NCBI GenBank assembly: GCA_037043455.1
Contig: JAWPHD010011522.1
Span: forward strand, 19,157 to 83,156
Length of the DNA stretch: 64,000 nucleotides
Direction of reading: 5' to 3'
Origin: Cyrtodaria siliqua
Lineage: Eukaryota > Mollusca > Bivalvia > Adapedonta > Hiatellidae
Below, piece by piece: positions 53,001 through 64,000 of the stretch; the first letter of the stretch is position 1; every line of letters begins with the position of its first letter. The translations under genes were made by a program, and so were the position numbers. Below the pieces are notes generated by a model. The model searched no databases. It had not been told where the DNA came from and was given only the letters and a program-made list of their open reading frames with translations.

Positions 53001-56000
53001 GTACATGATCTTATATTAAAAGAGCAGTACATGATCTTATATAAAAGGAGAAGTACATGATCTTATATAAAAGGAGCAGTACATGATATTATATAAAAGG
53101 AACAGTACATGATCTTATATAAAAGGAACTTTACATGATCTTATATAAAAGGAACAGTACATGATCTTATAAAAAAAGAACATTACATGATCTTATATAA
53201 AGGAACATTACATGATCTTATATAAAAGGAGAAGTACATGATCTTATATAAAAGGAGCAGTACATGATATTATATAAAAGGAACAGTACATGATCTTATA
53301 TAAAGGAACATTACATGATCTTATATAAAAGGAGAAGTACATGATCTTATATAAAAGGAGATTTACATGATCTTATATAAAATGAGCAGTACATGATATT
53401 ATATAAAAGGAACAGTACATGATCTTATATAAAGGAACATTACATGATCTTATATAAAAGGAGCAGTACATGATCTTATATAAAAGGAGAAGTACATGAT
53501 CTTATATAAAAGGAACAGTACATGATCTTATATAAAAGGAGCAGTACATGATCTTATATAAAAGGAGAAGTACGTGATCTTATATAAAAGGAGCAGTACA
53601 TGATATGATTTTATATAAAAGGAGCAGTACATGATCTTATATAAAAGGAGCAGTACATGATCTTATATAAAAGGAACAGTACATGATCTTATACAAAAGG
53701 AACAGTACATGATCTTATATAAAAGGAACAGTACATGATCTTATATAAAAAGAACAGTACATGATCTTATATAAAAAGAACAGTACATGATCTTATATAA
53801 AAGGAACAGTACATGATATGATTTTATATAAAAGGAGAAGTACATGATCTGATATAAAAGGAGTAGTAAGTGATCTTATATAAAAGGAGCAGTACATGAT
53901 ATGATTTTATATAAAAGGAGCAGTACATGATCTTATATAAAAGGAGTAGTACATGATCTTATATTAAAAGAGCAGTACATGATCTTATATAAAAGGAGAA
54001 GTACATGATCTTATATAAAAGGAGCAGTACATGATATTATATAAAAGGAACAGTACATGATCTTATATAAAAGGAACTTTACATGATCTTATATAAAAGG
54101 AACAGTACATGATCTTATACAAAAGGAACAGTACATGATCTTATATAAAAGGAACAGTACATGATCTTATATAAAAAGAACAGTACATGATCTTATATAA
54201 AAAGAACAGTACATGATCTTATATAAAAGGAACAGTACATGATCTTATATAAAAGGAACAGTACATGATCTTATATAAAAGGAACAGTACATGATCTTAT
54301 ATAAAAGGAGAAGTACATGATCTTATATTAAAGGAGAAGTACATGATCTCATATAAAAGGAGCAGTACATGATCTTATATAAAAGGAACAGTACATGATC
54401 TTATATAAAAGGAGCAGTACATGATCTTATATAAAAGGAGAAGTACATGATCTTATAAAAAAGGAACAGTACATGATCTTATATAAAAGGAACAGTACAT
54501 GATCTTATATAAAAGGAGCAGTTCATGTCCTTATATAAAATGAGAAGTACATGTTCTTATATAAAAGGAACAGTACATGATCTTATATAAAAGGAGAAGT
54601 ACATGATCTTATATAAAAGGAGCAGTACATGATATTATATAAAAGGAGCAGTACATGATCTTATATAAAAGGAACAGTACATGATCTTATATAAAAGGAG
54701 CAGTACATGATCTTATATAAAAGGAACATTACCTGATCTTATATAAAAGGAGCAGTACATGATATGATTTTATATAAAAGGAGAAGTACATGATCTGATA
54801 TAAAAGGAGTAGTACGTGATCTTATATAAAAGGAGCAGTACATGATATGATTTTATATAAAAGGAGCAGTACATGATCTTATATAAAAGGAGCAGTACAT
54901 GATCTTATATTAAAAGAGCAGTACATGATCTTATATAAAAGGAGAAGTACATGATCTTATATAAAAGGAGCAGTACATGATATTATATAAAAGGAACAGT
55001 ACATGATCTTATATAAAAGGAACTTTACATGATCTTATATAAAAGGAACAGTACATGATCTTATAAAAAAAGAACATTACATGATCTTATATAAAGGAAC
55101 ATTACATGATCTTATATAAAAGGAGAAGTACATGATCTTATATAAAAGGAGCAGTACATGATATTATATAAAAGGAACAGTACATGATCTTATATAAAGG
55201 AACATAACATGATCTTATATAAAAGGAGAAGTACATGATCTTATATAAAAGGAGATTTACATGATCTTATATAAAATGAGCAGTACATGATATTATATAA
55301 AAGGAACAGTACATGATCTTATATAAAGGAACATTACATGATCTTATATAAAAGGAGCAGTACATGATCTTATATAAAAGGAGAAGTACATGATCTTATA
55401 TAAAAGGAACAGTACATGATCTTATATAAAAGGAGCAGTACATGATCTTATATAAAAGGAGAAGTACATGATCTTATACAAAAGGAAAAGTACATGATCT
55501 TATATAAAAGGAGAAATATATGATCTCATATAAAAGGAGCAGTACATGATCTTATATAAAAGGAGAAGTACATGATCTTATACAAAAGGAAAAGTACATG
55601 ATCTTATAAAAAAGGAGAAATATATGATCTCATATAAAAGGAGAAGTACATGATCTTATATAAAAGGAACAGTACATGATCTTATACAAAAGGAACAGTA
55701 CATGATCTTATATAAAAGGAACAGTACATGATCTTATATAAAAGGAACAGTACATGATCTTATATAAAAGGAGAAGTACATGATCTTATATTAAAGGAGA
55801 AGTACATGATCTCATATAAAAGGAGCAGTACATGATCTTATATAAAAGGAACAGTACATGATCTTATATAAAAGGAGCAGTACATGATCTTATATAAAAG
55901 GAGAAGTACATGATCTTATAAAAAAGGAACAGTACATGATCTTATATAAAAGGAACAGTACATGATCTTATATAAAAGGAGCAGTTCATGTCCTTATATA

Positions 56001-59000
56001 AAATGAGAAGTACATGTTCTTATATAAAAGGAACAGTACATGATCTTATATAAAAGGAGAAGTACATGATCTTATATAAAAGGAGCAGTACATGATATCA
56101 TATAAAAGGAGCAGTACATGATCTTATATAAAAGGAACAGTACATGATCTTATATAAAAGGAGCATTACATGATCTTATATAAAAGGAACAGTACATGAT
56201 CTTATATAAAAGGAGCAGTACATGATATGATTTTATATAAAAGGAGAAGTACATGATCTGATATAAAAGGAGTAGTACGTGATCTTATATAAAAGGAGCA
56301 GTACATGATATGATTTTATATAAAAGGAGCAGTACATGATCTTATATAAAAGGAGCAGTACATGATCTTATATTAAAAGAGCAGTACATGATCTTATATA
56401 AAAGGAGAAGTACATGATCTTATATAAAAGGAGCAGTACATGATATTATATAAAAGGAACAGTACATGATCTTATATAAAAGGAACTTTACATGATCTTA
56501 TATAAAAGGAACAGTACATGATCTTATAAAAAAAGAACATTACATGATCTTATATAAAGGAACATTACATGATCTTATATAAAAGGAGAAGTACATGATC
56601 TTATATAAAAGGAGCAGTACATGATATTATATAAAAGGAACAGTACATGATCTTATATAAAGGAACATTACATAATCTTATATAAAAGGAGAAGAACATG
56701 ATCTTATATAAAAGGAGATTTACATGATCTTATATAAAATGAGCAGTACATGATATTATATAAAAGGAACAGTACATGATCTTATATAAAGGAACATTAC
56801 ATGATCTTATATAAAAGGAGCAGTACATGATCTTATATAAAAGGAGAAGTACATGATCTTATATAAAATGAACAGTACATGATCTTATATAAAAGGAGCA
56901 GTACATGATCTTATATAAAAGGAGAAGTACATGATCTTATATAAAAGGAACAGTACATGATCTTATATAAAAGGAGCAGTACATGATCTTATATAAAAGG
57001 AGAAGTGCATGATCTTATATAAAAGGAGAAGTACATGATCTTATATAAAAGGAGAAGTACATGATCTTATATAAAAGGAACAGTACACGATCTTATATAA
57101 AAGGAGAAGTACATGATATGATTTTATATAAAAGGAGCAGTACATGATCTTATATAAAAGGAGAAGTACATGATCTTATATAAAAGGAGCAGTACATGAT
57201 CTTATATAAAAGGAACAGTACACGATCTTATATAAAAGGAGAACTACATGATATGATGTTATATAAAAGGAGCAGTACATGATCTTATATAAAAGGAGAT
57301 GTACATGATCTTATATAAAAGGAGAAGTACATGATCTTATATAAAAAGAGCAGTACATGATCTTATATAAAAGGAGCAGTACATGATCTTATAAAAAAGG
57401 AACAGTACATGATCTTATATAAAAGAAGAAGTACATGATATTATATAAAAGGAGCAGTACATGATCTTATATAAAATGAGCAGTACATGATCTTATATAA
57501 AAGAAGAAATACATGATCTTATATAAAAGGAACAGTACATGATCTTATATAAAAGGAACAGTACATGATCTTATAAAAAAAGAACTTTACATGATCTTAT
57601 ATAAAAGGAACAGTACATGATCTTATATAAAAGGAGAAGTACATGATCTTATATAAAAGGAGCAGTACATGATCTTATATAAAAGGAGAAGTACATGATC
57701 TTATATAAAAGGAGCAGTACATGATTTTATATAAAAGGAGAAGTACATGATCTTATATAAAAGGAACAGTACATGATCTTATATAAAAGGAGCAGTACAT
57801 GATCTTATATAAAAGGAGAAGTACATGATCTTATATAAAAGGAGAAGTACATGATCTTATATAAAAGGAGAAGTACATGATCTTATATAAAAGGAACAGT
57901 ACACGATCTTATATAAAAGGAGAAGTACATGATATGATTTTATATAAAAGGAGCAGTACATGATCTTATATAAAAGGAGAAGTACATGATCTTATATAAA
58001 AGGAGCAGTACATGATCTTATATAAAAGGAACAGTACACGATCTTATATAAAAGGAGAACTACATGATATGATGTTATATAAAAGGATCAGTACATGATC
58101 TTATATAAAAGGAGATGTACATGATCTTATATAAAAGGAGAAGTACATGATCTTATATAAAAGGAACAGTACATGATCTTATATAAAAGGAGCAGTACAT
58201 GATCTTATATAAAAGGAACAGTACATGATCTTATATAAAATGAGCAGTACATGATATGATTTTATATAAAAGGAGAAGTACATGATCTGATATAAAAGGA
58301 GTAGTACGTGATCTTATATAAAAGGAGCAGTACATGATATGATTTTATATAAAAGGAGCAGTACATGATCTTATATAAAAGGAGCAGTACATGATCTTAT
58401 ATTAAAAGAGCAGTACATGATCTTATATAAAAGGAGAAGTACATGATCTTATATAAAAGGAGCAGTACATGATATTATATAAAAGGAACAGTACATGATC
58501 TTATATAAAAGGAACTTTACATGATCTTATATAAAAGGAACAGTACATGATCTTATACAAAAGGAACAGTACATGATCTTATATAAAAGGAACAGTACAT
58601 GATCTTATATAAAAGGAACAGTACATGATCTTATATAAAAGGAACAGTACATGATCTTATATAAAAGAAGAAGTACATGATCTCATATAAAAGGAGCAGT
58701 ACATGATCTTATATAAAAGGAACAGTACATGATCTTATATAAAAGGAGCAGTACATGATCTTATATAAAAGGAGAAGTACATGATCTTATAAAAAAGGAA
58801 CAGTACATGATCTTATATAAAAGGAACAGTACATGATCTTATATAAAAGGAGCAGTTCATGTCCTTATATAAAATGAGAAGTACATGTTCTTATATAAAA
58901 GGAACAGTACATGATCTTATATAAAAGGAGAAGTACATGATCTTATATAAAAGGAGCAGTACATGATATTATATAAAAGGAGCAGTACATGATCTTATAT

Positions 59001-61817
59001 AAAAGGAACAGTACATGATCTTATATAAAAGGAGCAGTACATGATCTTATATAAAAGGAACAGTACATGATCTTATATAAAAGGAGCAGTACATGATATG
59101 ATTTTATATAAAAGGAGAAGTACATGATCTGATATAAAAGGAGTAGTACGTGATCTTATATAAAAGGAGCAGTACATGATATGATTTTATATAAAAGGAG
59201 CAGTACATGATCTTATATAAAAGGAGCAGTACATGATCTTATATTAAAAGAGCAGTACATGATCTTATATAAAAAGGAGAAGTACATGATCTTATATAAA
59301 AGGAGCAGTACATGATATTATATAAAAGGAACAGTTACATGATCTTATATAAAAGGAACTTTACATGATCTTATATAAAAGGAACAGTACATGATCTTAT
59401 AAAAAAAGAACATTACATGATCTTATATAAAGGAACATTACATGATCTTATATAAAAGGAGAAGTACATGATCTTATATAAAAGGAGCAGTACATGATAT
59501 TATATAAAAGGAACAGTACATGATCTTATATAAAGGAGCAGTACATGATCTTATATAAAAGGAGAAGTACATGATCTTATATAAAAGGAGATTTACATGA
59601 TCTTATATAAAATGAGCATTACATGATATTATATAAAAGGAACAGTACATGATCTTATATAAGGAACATTACATGATCTTATATAAAAGGAGCAGTACAT
59701 GATCTTATATAAAAGGAGAAGTACATGATCTTATATAAAAGGAACAGTACATGATCTTATATAAAAGGAGCAGTACATGATCTTATATAAAAGGAGAAGT
59801 ACATGATCTTATATAAAAGGAACAGTACATGATCTTATATAAAAGGAGCAGTACATGATCTTATATAAAAGGAGAAGTACATGATCTTATATAAAAGGAG
59901 AAGTACATGATCTTATATAAAAGGAGAAGTACATGATCTTATATAAAAGGAGAAGTACATGATCTTATATAAAAGGAACAGTACACGATCTTATATAAAA
60001 GGAGAAGTACATGATATGATTTTATATAAAAGGAGCAGTACATGATCTTATATAAAAGGAGAAGTACATGATCTTATATAAAAGGAGCAGTACATGATCT
60101 TATATAAAAGGAACAGTACACGATCTTATATAAAAGGAGAACTACATGATATGATGTTATATAAAAGGAGCAGTACATGATCTTATATAAAAGGAGATGT
60201 ACATGATCTTATATAAAAGGAGAAGTACATGATCTTATATAAAAAGAGCAGTACATGATCTTATATAAAAGGAGCAGTACATGATCTTATAAAAAAGGAA
60301 CAGTACATGATCTTATATAAAAGAAGAAGTACATGATATTATATAAAAGGAGCAGTACATGATCTTATATAAAATGAGCAGTACATGATCTTATATAAAA
60401 GAAGAAATACGTGATCTTATATAAAAGGAACAGTACATGATCTTATATAAAAGGAACAGTACATGATCTTATAAAAAAAGAACATTACATGATCTTATAT
60501 AAAAGGAACAGTACATGATCTTATATAAAAGGAGAAGTACATGATCTTATATAAAAGGAGCAGTACATGATCTTATATAAAAGGAGCAGTACATGATCTT
60601 ATATAAAAGGAACAGTACATGATCTTATATAAAAGGAGAAGTACATGATCTTATATAAAAGGAACAGTACATGATCTTATATAAAAGGAGCAGTACATGA
60701 TCTTATATAAAAGGAGAAGTACATGATCTTATATAAAAGGAGAAGTACATGATCTTATATAAAAGGAGAAGTACATGATCTTATATAAAAGGAACAGTAC
60801 ACGATCTTATATAAAAGGAGAAGTACATGATATGATTTTATATAAAAGGAGCAGTACATGATCTTATATAAAAGGAGAAGTACATGATCTTATATAAAAG
60901 GAGCAGTACATGATCTTATATAAAAAAAAACAGTACACGATCTTATATAAAAGGAGAACTACATGATATGATGTTATATAAAAGGAGCAGTACATGATCT
61001 TATATAAAAGGAGATGTACATGATCTTATATAAAAGGAGAAGTACATGATCTTATATAAAAAGAGCAGTACATGATCTTATATAAAAGGAGCAGTACATG
61101 ATCTTATAAAAAAGGAACAGTACATGATCTTATATAAAAGAAGAAGTACATGATATTATATAAAAGGAGCAGTACATGATCGTATATAAAAGGAGCAGTA
61201 CATGATCTTATATAAAAGAAGAAATACATGATCTTATATAAAAGGAACAGTACATGATCTTATATAAAAGGAACAGTACATGATCTTATAAAAAAAGAAC
61301 ATTACATGATCTTATATAAAAGGAGAAGTACATGATCTTATATAAAAGGAGCAGTACATGATCTTATATAAAAGGAGCAGTACATGATATTATATAAAAG
61401 GAACAGTACATGATCTTATATAAAAGGAGCAGTACATGATATTATATAAAAGGAGCAGTACATGATCTTATATAAAAGGAGCAGTACATGATCTTATATA
61501 AAAGAAGAAATACATGATCTTATATAAAAGGAACAGTACATGATCTTATATAAAAGGAACAGTACATGATCTTATAAAAAAAGAACATTACATGATCTTA
61601 TATAAAAGGAACTTTACATGATCTTATATAAAAGGAACAGTACATGATCTTATAAAAAAAGAACATTACATGATCTTATATAAAGGAACATTACATGATC
61701 TTATATAAAAGGAGCAGTACATGATCTTATATAAAAGGAGCAGTACATGATTGATCTTATATAAAAGGAGCCGTACATGATCTTATATAAAAGGAAAAGT
61801 ACATGATCTTATATAAA
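50053..61817 (+). repeat. 26-bp TATA-containing satellite array, about 450 copies
   Basis: Consensus CTTATATAAAAGGAGCAGTA then CATGAT, 26 bp, with GAGCAG, GAGAAG and GAACAG as main variants. It fills 11.8 kb. Units with insertions or changes (GATATGATTTTATATAAAAG; GGAGTAGTACGTGATC; GCAGTTCATGTCCTTATATA) recur as blocks, showing higher-order repeats. Each unit carries TATATAAAAGG, matching the TATA-box consensus TATAWAAR. Since 26 is not a multiple of three and the unit contains TGA and, on the minus strand, TAA, neither strand can code. Confidence 0.97.
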
Positions 61818-61863
61818 CGTTTTTATATAAGCATCATATATGTATCATACGAGTATCATATAC
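61818..61863 (-). repeat. Right inverted flank of the 26-bp array
   Basis: On the minus strand reads ATATGATACTCGTATGAT and TATATGATGCTTATATAAAA, the inverted partner of 50007-50066. Confidence 0.6.
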
Positions 61864-62199
61864 AAGTTGACAAATATCTTTTTCTCATGGAAGTTATATG
61901 AAAATGTGTTTTTTAAAATGAATCTTTTATGAAGTTATTCTTATATGAAAATTATATAAAACTCTTATTATATCATATGAGAATTATTTGTGCAATGATA
62001 TTTTTTATAATATATGGCACAATTGCCCATGTATCATGTGGCTGATGTCTGTTGATGAAAACACAATTGGAAATAAGTATGCCTGTTTACTGCAACGATA
62101 TCTAGATAGTTTTGATTGCGTTTTTGATACATTGTATAGTCATTCTTTTTTATGGGTCGCCGTTTTACCGTTTTACTATTTATTCACTATTTGTAGATA
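61864..62199. other. AT-rich flank
   Basis: Short ATATGA and TCATAT motifs continue, fading from the array flank. The 72-codon frame at 61988-62206 shows no family similarity. Confidence 0.4.
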
Positions 62200-62790
62200 T
62201 CCATAATTAAATTAAAGATATCTATAATTCGAATATAAGATATCATACATTATGTATAGATATCATTAATCATATTCATATATATATTATATTCGAATTA
62301 TGTATATCTTTAACTCGTTTAAAGATCTTTAACTCGTTTAAAGATATCTCTAATTATGGATATCCATAATAAGCATTAATTGACGAGCATTACTAAGATA
62401 TCTTATAATAGATTTACAGATATCTATATTTCAATTTAATATAGCCATAAATCTATTTATAAATATCTTTATATGAATTATGGATATCCATAAATACCAT
62501 TGAATTAATTATATCTATAATTTAATGCATTCAATGTCCACGAACTGGTGCCTTGGAAATATTTACTGGGTGTAAACTGATATATAGATATCTATAACTC
62601 AAGCGATTTAAAGATATCTTATATTGAATTATAGATATCTTAAAATCGAATATATAAGGTATCTCTATTTCAATTGAATTAAAGATATATCCATAATTCA
62701 TTTTTTAAGATATCTATAAATCGATTTACAGATATCTTATATTCGAATTATAGATATCTTTAATTCAATTATGGATATCTATAAATAGTG
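62200..62790. repeat. Palindrome-dense AT tract (GATATC motifs)
   Basis: AGATATC/GATATCT occurs about twenty times, often as TAGATATCTATA or separated by ATTCGAAT, itself a palindrome. Units are irregular. Inverted arrangement gives many small cruciform-capable sites. Confidence 0.75.
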
Positions 62791-63150
62791 ATTAAATAGT
62801 TAAACAGCGCCCCATACTGTTTGCTCCACTAATAATATGCTGCGTGGATGGTACACTACTCAACGTTTGTTAAGCACCAAGATCTCAAGTGGCTGGTTTT
62901 ACCAACAGCATATATCTCAACAATTTATGTTGTTTTACGATCAATTTATGTAAACTTTATTATTTTGTCAAAATTGATCGGAAAACAATTGTATTGTGTA
63001 TTTGTGCATGTCACCCTACATAATACAGTTTTGCGAGGTATTTGAGATGAAATTGTGAAGTTGAAAAGGAGTGGTTAGGTAGAAAACGTTGAGTGGTATA
63101 TTATACTCAGGCACACATAATATGAGAAGTTCTTTTCTATATATATTATA
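62791..63150. other. Unassigned sequence
   Basis: No repeat or convincing frame. Confidence 0.4.
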
Positions 63151-63154
63151 TATT

Positions 63155-63262
63155 GTGTGTGTAAGTGCGTGCATACGTGCGTGCGTGAGTGCTTGCATGC
63201 ATGTATGGATGTATGGATGGGTGTATGTATGGATGGATTGATGGATGGATGGATGAATGGGG
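63155..63262 (+). repeat. GTGC/ATGG microsatellite
   Basis: A GTGTGC-rich run passes into GGATGGATGGATGGATG. It abuts the 3' end of the minus-strand SINE and may be its expanded tail. Confidence 0.85.
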
Positions 63263-63560
63263 GGTTAACTATTATTTTAACTTTCAGTCACATCACGACG
63301 GTGCCTACTTGCAGCAGTGAGCTCAATGCTCAACTTTATAGTGGTGCTGCCATACTGGAACACCACACTGTAGACACATGACATAATACCCCACCCAGTC
63401 ACATTATACATTCACCGGACCGACAATCTAGAACCATCCTTTATATGCCGTGAGTCAGTCAAAGTAGTACCATTTTTATGATGTCTTTGGTATGACCTGG
63501 ACAAGGACCTCCCGCATGCGAGGCAAACGTTCTATCACTAAGCAATGCCGCGGTCTCCAC
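63256..63560 (-). mobile_element. tRNA-derived SINE
   Basis: Minus strand: GCGGCATTGCTTAGTGATAG (A-box region), TTTGCCTCGCATGCGGGAGG (tRNA-Ala-like anticodon arm) and GTCCAGGTCATACC (decayed B box). Then come GGTACTACTTTGACTGACTC, AAGGATGGTTCTAGA, ACAGTGTGGTGTTCC and GTGATGTGACTGAAAGTT. This body resembles SINEs I know from bivalve genomes, by memory of the pattern. It ends at the ATGG microsatellite. Confidence 0.75.
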
Positions 63561-64000
63561 ATTGTGTCAACACCCATTATGCTGAGATTTATCCAAAGGA
63601 GAAGAGTTTAAAGGAGAAGAAAGCTGATTCTTCTTTCTTTTACTTGTTCTCAATAAAGATGCCAATCCACTAAATAACTGCAAAGTACAACACAAAAAGG
63701 TACTATAACAAGGTATATGTGCCGATTAAAAGGAAGTGTTTATTAATGGGTTCTTAAAATACCCGTGATTTAATATGCGTAAAATGAATTATGAGTTGGT
63801 AACTCTTAATTCGACGCTCCACTTTTGGGATTTGGTCTGGCTGGTTAAAGTCGTGTATTATATATGTCTATAGAGTTTGGATTCTCAAAATATATATACC
63901 TCGTCGTCAGTAGGTTTAGAAACGGTGTAGATATGTTGTAAAATGTGACTGTTGTTGGCGGGATAGCTACTTTAACACATGTATTCACTTGTCTATTGTA
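63561..64000. other. Unassigned sequence at window end
   Basis: AT-rich. No feature seen. Confidence 0.4.

Noticed and set aside
50053..61817. CRISPR array
   Set aside because: Units are contiguous 26-bp repeats with no unique spacers, and the context is eukaryotic. The same holds for the 23-bp, 27-bp and 50-bp arrays.

Overview
This is eukaryotic, repeat-dominated DNA with one recognisable intron-rich gene. The non-LTR retrotransposon remains, tRNA-derived SINEs of a bivalve-like type, Tc1/mariner-like MITEs and a lophotrochozoan-style secreted beta-lactamase-fold protein all suggest a marine bivalve mollusc. That assignment is inference. Most of the short open frames in the window lie in repeats or shadow the real exons.

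Layout. About 127-23018 is a nest of inverted-repeat elements. An outer pair of arms (127-624 continued at 8333-8500, inverted at 20255-20466 and 22546-23018) encloses a decayed interior. A 7.7 kb foldback element (625-8323) sits in the left arm. It is flanked by a 9-bp duplication, TACGGTGTA, and the right arm keeps the same site uninterrupted. The interior holds a broken LINE (about 11940-16880) whose ORF1 carries a 2A-like motif, the tail of a second LINE in the opposite orientation, a minus-strand Penelope-like fragment and several short tandem arrays.

From 24401 to 48500 runs a six-exon gene for a secreted, probably membrane-anchored serine hydrolase of the beta-lactamase / peptidase S12 fold. 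It has the SxxK (SLGK), YxN (YNN) and HxG (HSG) motifs, each on a different exon, and all five splice phases agree. Read through with one surplus base ignored, it would be 569 residues. That surplus base, near 42305-42309 in exon 5, shifts the frame and gives a stop before the HSG motif, so this allele is either broken or carries an assembly error.

The error site adjoins the most unusual structure in the window. The last 34 nt of exon 5 plus the first 17 nt of intron 5, including the GTGAGT 5' splice site, are tandemly repeated about 85 times (42308-46734) as a 51-bp, 17-codon unit. Each unit is therefore a piece of exon end with its own splice donor.

Downstream of the gene are a 50-bp palindromic minisatellite (48670-49476), a short inverted-repeat element (49719-49999), and an 11.8 kb array of a 26-bp unit (50053-61817, about 450 copies). 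The 26-bp unit carries a TATA-box-like TATATAAAAGG, shows higher-order organisation, and the array is bracketed by inverted flanks. The window ends with an AT-rich palindrome-dense tract and a minus-strand tRNA-derived SINE.
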